From assembly GCA_045807785.1 (NCBI GenBank), contig JBJMGS010000374.1:1-9690 (forward strand): a stretch of DNA of 9,690 nt, given 5' to 3'. Below, piece after piece: positions 1-5,591 of this stretch (positions are counted from its first letter, which is position 1; the number at the start of each line of letters is the position of its first letter). Under the pieces are notes generated by a model, which did no database searches, was not told the origin of the DNA, and worked only from the letters and a program-made list of their open reading frames with translations. The stretch comes from JAIVGV01 sp045807785 (GTDB lineage Bacteria > Acidobacteriota > Blastocatellia > Pyrinomonadales > Pyrinomonadaceae). The position numbers and the translations under genes were made by a program.

Positions 1-107
1 CCGACGCGCTCCCTCTCGGGCGCGCGCGGCTCGCGCGTGTCGGGCGTCACAGCGTCGCCGCGGTTCTTCACCTCTGCCAGTGTGGGTCTGATCAACTTGC
101 GGTTCAC
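1..107 (-). CDS. Partial CDS (first 35 codons); N-terminus resembles acidobacterial Hfq-like RNA chaperone
   Basis: This is the 5' end of a gene that leaves the window at position 1. Reading from a GTG at 107-105 gives a protein starting MNRKLIRPTLAEVKNRG and continuing into a charged stretch rich in Pro, Arg and Glu. An AGG lies 8 nt before the GTG, a good ribosome-binding distance. A second in-frame GTG lies three codons upstream (116-114) just after a TAG, but its AAGG is too close. From memory, the MNRKLIRP...L.EVK opening followed by a basic/proline linker is seen in acidobacterial Hfq-like proteins, where it precedes the Sm fold. The Sm domain itself would lie outside the window, so this is recognition of an N-terminus only. 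If right, the product is a hexameric RNA chaperone acting on sRNAs and mRNAs. The gene follows the ftsZ terminator, so it is probably a separate transcription unit. Confidence 0.5.
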   Translation of the reverse strand, partial: MNRKLIRPTLAEVKNRGDAVTPDTREPRAPERERV

Positions 108-220
108 CTTAGTCACCTACCTTCACTTGTCTTACAACGGAAGCCGCGCGCGGGGACTGATCCGACGCTTGGGAGAGCCGACGAGCGTGTCAAAACCACG
201 GAGGCGCGTTGGTAATGGCA

Positions 221-273
221 GCCTGCCTCACGCAGGCGACGGTTGTCGTTTAGACGAGAACGGTTGTTCCGTT
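221..273 (-). promoter_or_regulatory. Three consecutive small hairpins in the leader of the Hfq-like gene
   Basis: Three perfect inverted repeats follow one another: AACGG/CCGTT (259-263 with 269-273, 5-nt loop), TCGT/ACGA (246-249 with 254-257, 4-nt loop) and GCCTGC/GCAGGC (221-226 with 232-237, 5-nt loop). None is followed by a T-tract in the minus direction, so they are not intrinsic terminators. If transcription starts near 300, they lie in an mRNA leader of roughly 190 nt. A regulatory role is inference. Confidence 0.3.
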
Positions 274-305
274 GTTGAATTACAATCCTGTCAGGAATTG
301 GCGCA

Positions 306-334
306 ATGCTACACGAGCGATCCCTTTTTAGCAA
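306..334 (-). promoter_or_regulatory. Candidate sigma70-type promoter for the downstream Hfq-like gene
   Basis: On the minus strand TTGCTA (334-329) and TAGCAT (311-306) are separated by exactly 17 nt. Each matches its consensus hexamer at 4 of 6 positions. The site lies between the ftsZ terminator and the GTG start at 107, where a new promoter is needed. A second weaker pair, TTGCGC/TGTAAT with a 16-nt spacer (306-301 and 284-279), overlaps it. No experimental support; acidobacterial promoters may deviate from the E. coli consensus. Confidence 0.3.
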
Positions 335-406
335 GGATGGACGGCGCAGGATGCGATGGGAAACGACCGCGCGACGAACGACTGGTGAACTAAAACTGCC
401 GTGCGG

Positions 407-446
407 TAAAAGAAGAAGGGTGAAGCGACGGCGCGCCGCTTCACCC
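407..446 (-). terminator. Intrinsic terminator after ftsZ
   Basis: A perfect 10-bp stem, GGGTGAAGCG (418-427 on the plus strand) with CGCTTCACCC (437-446), encloses a 9-nt loop. On the minus strand it is followed by the T-rich run TTCTTCTTTTA (417-407). It begins 28 nt past the ftsZ stop codon. This is a standard Rho-independent terminator and probably marks the end of the dcw transcript. Little purine-T signal exists in the other direction, so it acts on the ftsZ side. Confidence 0.85.
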
Positions 447-474
447 TCACCTTTTCCTGCTCCCTGCTCTAGCT

Positions 475-1632
475 TTAGTCTGCCTTCTTGCGGATGAACG
501 CGGGCACGTCCAGGTCGTCGGCGCGTAGCTGCCCCGTGTTGGCGCGCGACGGCAGTTCGTCGCCGCCGCGCGGCAGGTAGCGCGACTGCGCCTGCTGCGT
601 GGCGTTCGAGTTGGTGATCACGCCGGTGTCGGAGATTTCCTTGTCGAAGCCGGTGGCGATGACCGTGATCTTCATCTCGTCGCGCATCGACTCGTCGATG
701 ACCGCGCCGAAGATGATGTTGGCATTGACGTCCGCCGCCTCGCGGATGATCGACGAAGCCTCGTTGACCTCGTAGAGGGTGAGATCGAGCCCGCCCGTGA
801 TGTTGATGAGCACGCCCTTCGCGCCCTCGATGGTCGCCTCTTCGAGAAGCGGCGAAGAGATCGCCTGCTGCGTCGCCTTCAAGGCGCGATCCTCGCCAGA
901 GGCGCGACCCGCGCCCATCAACGCCATGCCCATGCCCTGCATGATCGACTTCACGTCGGCGAAGTCGAGATTGATGAGCCCCGGCACGGTGATCAGATCG
1001 CTGATGCCCTGCACGGCCTGACGGAGCACGTCGTCGGCGAGCTTGAAAGAGTCCTGCAGAGAGACCGAGCGATCCACTGTGCCGAGCAGGCGTTCGTTCG
1101 GGATCGTGATCACGGTGTCCACGCACTCGCGCAACTCCCGCAAGCCCTGATCCGCCTGCTCCATCCTGCGCTTGCCCTCGAAGTGAAACGGCTTGGTGAC
1201 GACCGCCACGGTCAGCGCGTTCAACTCGGTGGCGAGCGACGCGATGATCGGAGCCGCGCCCGTGCCCGTGCCGCCACCCAACCCTGTGGTGACAAAAACC
1301 ATGTCGGCGCCTTCGAGCGCCTCGATGATCTTCTCCGTGTCTTCGAGCGCGGCGTTCCTCCCTGTCTCGGGGTTCGCGCCCGCGCCCAGACCTTTGGTCA
1401 GTTTTCCACCGAGCTGAATCTTGATCGGCGCGCGCGAGCGCTTCAACGCCTGAAGGTCTGTGTTCGCGACGAGGAAGTCGATGCCCTCGATCCCCGCCTC
1501 GATCATACGGTTGACGGCGTTGCCCCCGCCGCCACCCACACCGATCACTTTAATGCGCGCTCCGGTCATCGGCGGCTCGTCGTCGATGTAGAAATTGAGC
1601 TTGCTGTCCGGCTGACGGCTTTCCGGTGTCAT
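475..1632 (-). CDS. ftsZ: Cell division GTPase FtsZ
   Basis: FtsZ is the bacterial tubulin homologue that polymerises with GTP into the Z-ring at midcell and recruits the divisome. The 385-residue protein is complete. The nucleotide-binding start VIGVGGGGGNAVNRM is at about residues 29-43, the tubulin signature GGGTGTG at 119-125, and the T7 synergy loop NLDFADV at 221-227, which carries the catalytic aspartates. After a short variable linker of about 35 residues the protein ends in LDVPAFIRKKAD, the conserved C-terminal peptide that binds FtsA and other partners (compare LDIPAFLRKQAD in E. coli). The ATG at 1632 gives the usual short N-terminal arm. AGGA sits only 1 nt before it and AAAGGA 12 nt before it, so the true Shine-Dalgarno is ambiguous. 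The gene lies 146 nt after ftsA and is followed by an intrinsic terminator, making it last in the cluster. Confidence 0.99.
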   Translation of the reverse strand: MTPESRQPDSKLNFYIDDEPPMTGARIKVIGVGGGGGNAVNRMIEAGIEGIDFLVANTDLQALKRSRAPIKIQLGGKLTKGLGAGANPETGRNAALEDTEKIIEALEGADMVFVTTGLGGGTGTGAAPIIASLATELNALTVAVVTKPFHFEGKRRMEQADQGLRELRECVDTVITIPNERLLGTVDRSVSLQDSFKLADDVLRQAVQGISDLITVPGLINLDFADVKSIMQGMGMALMGAGRASGEDRALKATQQAISSPLLEEATIEGAKGVLINITGGLDLTLYEVNEASSIIREAADVNANIIFGAVIDESMRDEMKITVIATGFDKEISDTGVITNSNATQQAQSRYLPRGGDELPSRANTGQLRADDLDVPAFIRKKAD

Positions 1633-1723
1633 GTCCTTACGAATTCCTTTCTGCTTCTCTTACGCCCGCCGCTTGCGGAAAGCGCGTTCTGGGTTATTTT
1701 GCGTTGCGTGCGCCGGTGACACC

Positions 1724-1742
1724 TATATATTGCGGACAATAT
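1724..1742 (-). promoter_or_regulatory. Palindrome overlapping an AT-rich -10-like box upstream of ftsZ
   Basis: A perfect inverted repeat ATATTG/CAATAT with a 4-nt centre occupies 1727-1742. Its edge overlaps TATATA (minus strand, 1729-1724), which could serve as a -10 box about 90 nt before the ftsZ start. No good -35 hexamer lies 17 nt further upstream. The 146-nt spacer is longer than the others lacking repeats and locally AT-rich, consistent with an internal ftsZ promoter and operator. That is inference from position and symmetry only. Confidence 0.3.
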
Positions 1743-1778
1743 CTTGTGCCGGCTGGCGCGGCAGCATACAACATCTTC

Positions 1779-3044
1779 TCAGAAAATACTACTGAAACGA
1801 TCACGAAATTTCGTGAAGAATCCTCCGAAGCCCGCGCCGGTGCCGCGTTTACCCGACGCCGCGCGCGCCTCAGACGCCTGCGCGCGCTGTGCAACCAGCG
1901 AGAGCCCCGCCGCCGCAGTCCACGCAGGGCTCTGCACATCCTCGACGAGACCGCCGAAACGGTCGCGCTCCGGGTAGCCGATCCGCACCGGCGCGTCGAA
2001 AACCTGCTCGGCGATCTCGACCATCCCGCCAAGTAATGCCCCGCCGCCCGTCAGGATCACCCCGCTCGAAAGTTGCCTCTCCCACCCCGACTCGCGTATC
2101 TCGTCGGCGACGTGCATCAACACTTCCTCGGCGCGCGGCTGAAGGATGTCGCAGAGAATCTGACGCGAGAGTTGCCGCGGCGCGCGCCCTCCGACCGAAG
2201 GGACTTCGACCAGTTCGCCGCGCTCCGATTCGTTCAGCCCCGCGCTCGAAGCGTAGCCGACGGTGCGCTTGATCCGCTCGGCTTCGGGGATCGGGGTGCG
2301 CAAGCCGAAGGCGATGTCGTTCGTGAAGTGCGAGCCGCCGAGCGCGAAGACCGCCGTGTGCTGCACCGAGCCGCGCTGGTAGATGACGAGACCCGTCGTC
2401 TCCGCGCCCACGTCAACCACCGCCGATCCGAACTCCTTGTCCTCGTCCGTCAAAGCGGCTTCGGCGGACGCGAGCTGATCGAGCACCATGTCGGAAACGA
2501 CCAGCCCGGCGCGGTTCACGGCGTTGATCGCGTTCTGCCGCGCCGTCACGGGGCTCGTCACGATGTGGACTTTGACGGCTAAGCGCGCGCCGATCATGCC
2601 GACCGGATCGTTGATGCCGTCCTGATCGTCCACGATGAACTCCTGCGGTAGGCGGTCAACGATCTCTCTACCGGCGGGGAGTTGGATCGCGCAAGCCGAG
2701 TCAATCGCGCGCCGCACGTCCTCGGTACTGATCTCTCGGTCGCGACCAGAGACGGCGACAATCGCCTGCCCGTTAAATCCCATGATGTGCGAGCCCGCAA
2801 GATTGATCGTGACGCCCTCTGCTTCCAAGCCGCTCATGCGCTCGGCGGCTTCGACGGCGTGGCGAATCGCCTCGACGGCGTTTTCCGGGTTGACGATGAC
2901 GCCCTTGCGCAGCCCGCGCGCCTCCGCCTCGCCGATGCCGACGATCTCGAGCGCCGCGCCGCCCTCGCCCGGCTCGCCGATGATGCACGTCACGCGGCTC
3001 GTGCCGATGCTCAAGCCCACCGTGTGCGTCCCGCGTTTCGCCAT
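1779..3044 (-). CDS. ftsA: Cell division protein FtsA (actin-like FtsZ membrane tether)
   Basis: FtsA is an actin-fold ATP-binding protein that anchors FtsZ filaments to the inner membrane and recruits later division proteins. The 421-residue protein is complete. The SHS2/1C subdomain lies at roughly residues 84-165. Recognisable family motifs include PVGM.G.RL.VKVHIVT, VPSVGGRAPR (281-290) and the adenosine loop ILTGGGALLGGM (330-341). The C-terminus FGGFFTKFRDRFSSIF is an amphipathic helix, the membrane-targeting sequence. Phosphate loop 1 reads GLSIGTS, with Ser12 where family members usually carry Asp or Glu. Phosphate loop 2 reads DVGAETTG (211-218) followed by L219, where E. coli has DIGGGTMDI. 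Nucleotide handling may therefore differ. The ATG at 3044 has AGAGG about 9 nt upstream, with a further GAGGAGG behind it. The gene lies 75 nt after ftsQ, and that spacer contains a short direct repeat, TGAGCGGGC, twice. Confidence 0.96.
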   Translation of the reverse strand: MAKRGTHTVGLSIGTSRVTCIIGEPGEGGAALEIVGIGEAEARGLRKGVIVNPENAVEAIRHAVEAAERMSGLEAEGVTINLAGSHIMGFNGQAIVAVSGRDREISTEDVRRAIDSACAIQLPAGREIVDRLPQEFIVDDQDGINDPVGMIGARLAVKVHIVTSPVTARQNAINAVNRAGLVVSDMVLDQLASAEAALTDEDKEFGSAVVDVGAETTGLVIYQRGSVQHTAVFALGGSHFTNDIAFGLRTPIPEAERIKRTVGYASSAGLNESERGELVEVPSVGGRAPRQLSRQILCDILQPRAEEVLMHVADEIRESGWERQLSSGVILTGGGALLGGMVEIAEQVFDAPVRIGYPERDRFGGLVEDVQSPAWTAAAGLSLVAQRAQASEARAASGKRGTGAGFGGFFTKFRDRFSSIF

Positions 3045-3119
3045 CGTTTAAGCCTCTGCCTCCTCCGCACGGTCGGATCGAACCCGTCGCGCCACTCGCC
3101 CGCTCAACTGCCCGCTCAC

Positions 3120-4331
3120 CTAATTCTTGGTCACGCGACGCGGGCGTTCTGCGCCGCCGTGCGACTGCTCAGCCGACTGCGCGCCGTCCTTGCCCTCTTC
3201 GTGCCCCGCCTTGACGGATTTACTCTTCGCCCCAGACTTCGCCGCTCGTGTTTCAACCTTCGCGCGCGTCGCGCCTTTCGCATCGTCCGACGTTGCGCGG
3301 CTCTCCGCCGTGTCGTTCGACTTCGCCGACGCCGCACTCGCGTCGTCAGCTATCCCTGCGTCGCCCGCGACGTTCGCACTAACGGATCGCGCGTTCGGGT
3401 TGAAGCCGACGACGGCGCGCTTGCCCTGCGTCATATCCACGTAGGTGAAGAGCGCGGCGCGCGGCGTCGAGCGTTGCGCGTCGAGCGTCTCCAACGCCTG
3501 CCGCAGACGCTTCGTCAAATCTTCCTTGCCGAGCCGCACCTCGATCTGCGAGTCGTCGCCTGCCAGCTGCGCCCGCACGTCGTGTAGATCGTCCAGGTTC
3601 AACTCACTCACGCGCGCGGCGACACCAGCCACCTCCCACTCGCCCGCCAGCGTCATGAAAGTCTTGACGCGCTCGCGGTTCTCGGCGTGCGCCGCGTCCG
3701 TGTTCGACTCGTCGTAGCCGCGCATGAAGAAGGCGGGCTGCGTCTGCGTCGGCGTGAGCGCGCCGACCTGCACGGCGTCGTCGTCCAGCCAGACGAAGTG
3801 GCCCGCGTTCGTCCTGACGACGACGCGCGGCACGCGCTCCGTAATCCGCACGCGCAAGCCCGAAGGGAGCGCGCGCGTAACGACCGCCGTGCGCACCCAC
3901 GGCTGCCGCTCAAGCTCCGCGCTGATCGCCGCGAGGTCTGCCTTCCACACGCCCGTCGCCGCCTCGCGCCGCACGATCTGTCTGATCTGCTCTCCCGACG
4001 CTTGAGAGACGCCGCTCACGTCCACCGAGCGCACGCCGAAGAACTCCGACGCCGACGCTGCGCCATAACCTTTGAAGAGAACCAGCCCGACGCACACGGC
4101 GATTAAGACTTTTCCCGCCGTCGGAGCCCACGCGACGACTGTGCCCCACGAGCCTTGCTTCGACTTGACGCGCTGCTGCCCGGCACGCTTGTCCTGCGCC
4201 TTGCCCCCGCGCCGCGCCGACGGTCGCTGTACGAGCTTCCCGGCACGCCCTTCGGTCGTCACGACGGTCACGTCGCCGCCGCGTCCCGAGCCGCGCCCGC
4301 CGCGTGGGCTGATGACTTGCTCTTTCAACAT
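3120..4331 (-). CDS. ftsQ: Cell division protein FtsQ (POTRA domain) with long low-complexity C-terminal tail
   Basis: FtsQ is a bitopic inner-membrane protein that links early and late divisome parts, partnering FtsB and FtsL. The 403 residues divide into a basic Gly/Arg/Lys-rich cytoplasmic segment (1-70), one transmembrane helix around 73-94 (VLIAVCVGLVLF core), a POTRA domain at about 97-167 (starting FFGVRSVDVSG and ending SGLRVRITERVP), and the FtsQ beta domain to about 310, including FVWLDDDAVQVG and the FTYVDMTQGKRAVVGFNP strand region. The last 90 or so residues are low complexity, rich in Ala, Ser, Lys, Asp and Glu, and are unlike anything in short FtsQ proteins such as the 276-residue E. 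coli one. The ATG at 4331 has GAGAGGG 8 nt upstream. It starts 55 nt after murB. Family assignment rests on POTRA plus position; sequence in this family is weakly conserved. Confidence 0.93.
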   Translation of the reverse strand: MLKEQVISPRGGRGSGRGGDVTVVTTEGRAGKLVQRPSARRGGKAQDKRAGQQRVKSKQGSWGTVVAWAPTAGKVLIAVCVGLVLFKGYGAASASEFFGVRSVDVSGVSQASGEQIRQIVRREAATGVWKADLAAISAELERQPWVRTAVVTRALPSGLRVRITERVPRVVVRTNAGHFVWLDDDAVQVGALTPTQTQPAFFMRGYDESNTDAAHAENRERVKTFMTLAGEWEVAGVAARVSELNLDDLHDVRAQLAGDDSQIEVRLGKEDLTKRLRQALETLDAQRSTPRAALFTYVDMTQGKRAVVGFNPNARSVSANVAGDAGIADDASAASAKSNDTAESRATSDDAKGATRAKVETRAAKSGAKSKSVKAGHEEGKDGAQSAEQSHGGAERPRRVTKN

Positions 4332-4349
4332 CTTTCGTCCCTCTCAGAC

Positions 4350-4391
4350 GGGTGACGTGTGTCAGGTGCCGGGTAAAACCTGTGTGTCACC
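4350..4391. repeat. Heptad inverted-repeat element at the murB/ftsQ junction
   Basis: Six consecutive 7-nt units can be laid out from 4350: GGGTGAC, GTGTGTC, AGGTGCC, GGGTAAA, ACCTGTG, TGTCACC. They fold back on themselves: GGTGAC (4351-4356) pairs with GTCACC (4386-4391), and CAGGT (4363-4367) with ACCTG (4378-4382). The murB stop codon (4389-4387) lies inside the outer arm. A 16-nt stretch (4359-4374) is identical to part of the element between ftsW and murD. Confidence 0.6.
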
Positions 4392-5463
4392 GTCCGTCGC
4401 TTTCACTCACGCCTTCCGCTTGCTCGTTCGCCGTCGCGCGCTCGTCGGTCGCCTGCGCGCTCGTCGCGTCGCTCTCGGCGACTTGCGCCGTCGCGTCTCT
4501 TTGTTCGTCTGACGCCGGCGTGTTGCCGCGCCACAGCTCGACCTCATACTCCAGCTCGACGCCGTGCTCGCGCCGGATGCGCTCCCTGATCTCTTCGGCG
4601 AGCGCGAGGGCGTCCGCCGCGCTCGCCGACTCGCCCTCGGTGACGATGAAATTCGCGTGGAGTGGCGAGACGCGCGCGCCGCCGCGACTTTCGCCCTTCA
4701 TGCCCATCTCGTCGATCATCTTCCCCGTGCTCAAGCCAGAGCCCGGAGGGTTTTTGAAGAAGCACCCGGCGCTGCGCGCGCCGTGCGGTTGCGTCTCCAT
4801 GCGACGCCGCTTCGACTCTTCCATGCGCGCGCCGATCTTCTCCGCGTCGTCCGCCGTCAGACGCAGCGTCGCGCCGAGCAGCAACTCGCCTTCGCGGAAA
4901 GAGGTGTGGCGATAGTCCCACTTCACTTGCGCGCCCGGTACTTCGACGATCTCGCCGCCGCGCGCGACGCGCACCGTCTCGACGACGCCTCCGATCTCGT
5001 GGCCGAACGCGCCCGCGTTCATCCACAGCGCGCCGCCGACCGTCCCCGGAATCCCGTTCAGGCCCTCGATGCCTGAGAGGCTGTGCCGCGCCGCGTCCAC
5101 GCACAGGCGCGGCAGCGAATAGCCCGCGCTCACCGAGACGCGCTCGCCGTCGAAACGCGCCTCGCCCTTCACCTCGCGCATCGTCAGGACGACGTAGGCG
5201 TGCTGCTCGTCGCCCGCCAGCACGTTGCTCCCCGCGCCGAGCACGCGCCACGCGACGCCTGCTTCGTCGAACGCGCCCGCGACGCGCGCCGCCTGCTCTT
5301 CCGTCTCCGGCACGACGACCCAATCAATCTCCCCGCCCACGCGCAAACTCGTCAGCTCCGCGAAACGCCGCCCGCGCTCGGCGCGCACGGCCACGCGCGC
5401 CGCGATCTCCGCGACCAGCGCGTCGCGTTTCTCGGTGCTCGGAGTTGTTTGCGTCTCAATCAT
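4387..5463 (-). CDS. murB: UDP-N-acetylmuramate dehydrogenase (UDP-N-acetylenolpyruvoylglucosamine reductase) MurB
   Basis: MurB is the cytoplasmic flavoenzyme that reduces UDP-GlcNAc-enolpyruvate to UDP-MurNAc with NADPH, before MurC acts. The 358-residue protein shows the FAD-binding motifs LRVGGEIDWVV (40-50), VLGAGSNVL (74-82) and GIEGLNGIPGTVGGALWMNAG (131-151). YRHTSF (184-189) carries the substrate-contacting Arg. SAGCFFKNPPG (231-241) has Cys234 as proton donor where E. coli has Ser. The C-terminal glutamate region is VELEYEVEL (302-310). The absence of the E. coli-type insert suggests a type II MurB. The enzyme should end near residue 313; a further 45 or so acidic, Ala/Glu/Asp/Ser-rich residues follow and have no assigned role. 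The ATG at 5463 has no visible Shine-Dalgarno, since the upstream bases are an AT-rich repeat element. No better start is available before the conserved FAELTSLRVGG. Confidence 0.97.
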   Translation of the reverse strand: MIETQTTPSTEKRDALVAEIAARVAVRAERGRRFAELTSLRVGGEIDWVVVPETEEQAARVAGAFDEAGVAWRVLGAGSNVLAGDEQHAYVVLTMREVKGEARFDGERVSVSAGYSLPRLCVDAARHSLSGIEGLNGIPGTVGGALWMNAGAFGHEIGGVVETVRVARGGEIVEVPGAQVKWDYRHTSFREGELLLGATLRLTADDAEKIGARMEESKRRRMETQPHGARSAGCFFKNPPGSGLSTGKMIDEMGMKGESRGGARVSPLHANFIVTEGESASAADALALAEEIRERIRREHGVELEYEVELWRGNTPASDEQRDATAQVAESDATSAQATDERATANEQAEGVSESDGR

Positions 5464-5470
5464 CGCAAGA

Positions 5471-5590
5471 AATGATGAAGTAGGAATGATGAACGATGAA
5501 TTAAAACCACATCAGCTCAAACTGGTGGTTGCATCATTCTTCTTTTTGCCTTCACTTCATCGTTCAACATTCCTACTTCATACTTTTCTG
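5471..5590. repeat. AT-rich snap-back repeat built of heptads, murC/murB spacer
   Basis: The spacer between murC and murB is strikingly AT-rich against its neighbours. Its arms, 5475-5500 and 5556-5581, are inverted copies matching at 25 of 26 positions, enclosing 55 nt. Inside, AACCAC (5505-5510) and GTGGTT (5525-5530) form a second stem. Each arm is a degenerate 7-nt tandem array: AATGATG, AAGTAGG, AATGATG, AACGATG, AATTAAA on the left (5471-5505) and TTCATCG, TTCAACA, TTCCTAC, TTCATAC on the right (5556-5583). No coding potential is seen. It could be a miniature non-autonomous repeat or an RNA hairpin; there is no T-tract typical of a terminator. Confidence 0.8.
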
Positions 5591-5591
5591 T

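Noticed and set aside
166..194. TTGACA on the minus strand (194-189) as a -35 box for the Hfq-like gene
   Set aside because: The hexamer is perfect but the sequence 17-18 nt downstream (CAAGCG or AAGCGT) is a poor -10 box. The pair at 306-334 is better balanced.
108..305. A tRNA or other known RNA gene before the Hfq-like start
   Set aside because: There are small hairpins but no cloverleaf, T-loop or CCA-type end; I could not support a named RNA.
113..1126. A 337-codon minus-strand frame overlapping ftsZ and the terminator
   Set aside because: It is out of frame with ftsZ, has extreme Arg/His content and reads through a strong terminator; an alternate-frame shadow.
2682..3587. A 301-codon open frame on the plus strand opposite ftsA and ftsQ
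   Set aside because: It crosses two real genes, is Arg/Ala/Leu-rich without motifs, and results from codon bias in high-GC DNA.
4756..4770. Cys in place of Ser at the MurB proton-donor position
   Set aside because: Cys and Ser both occur at this site in functional MurB proteins, so it is not a defect or novelty.
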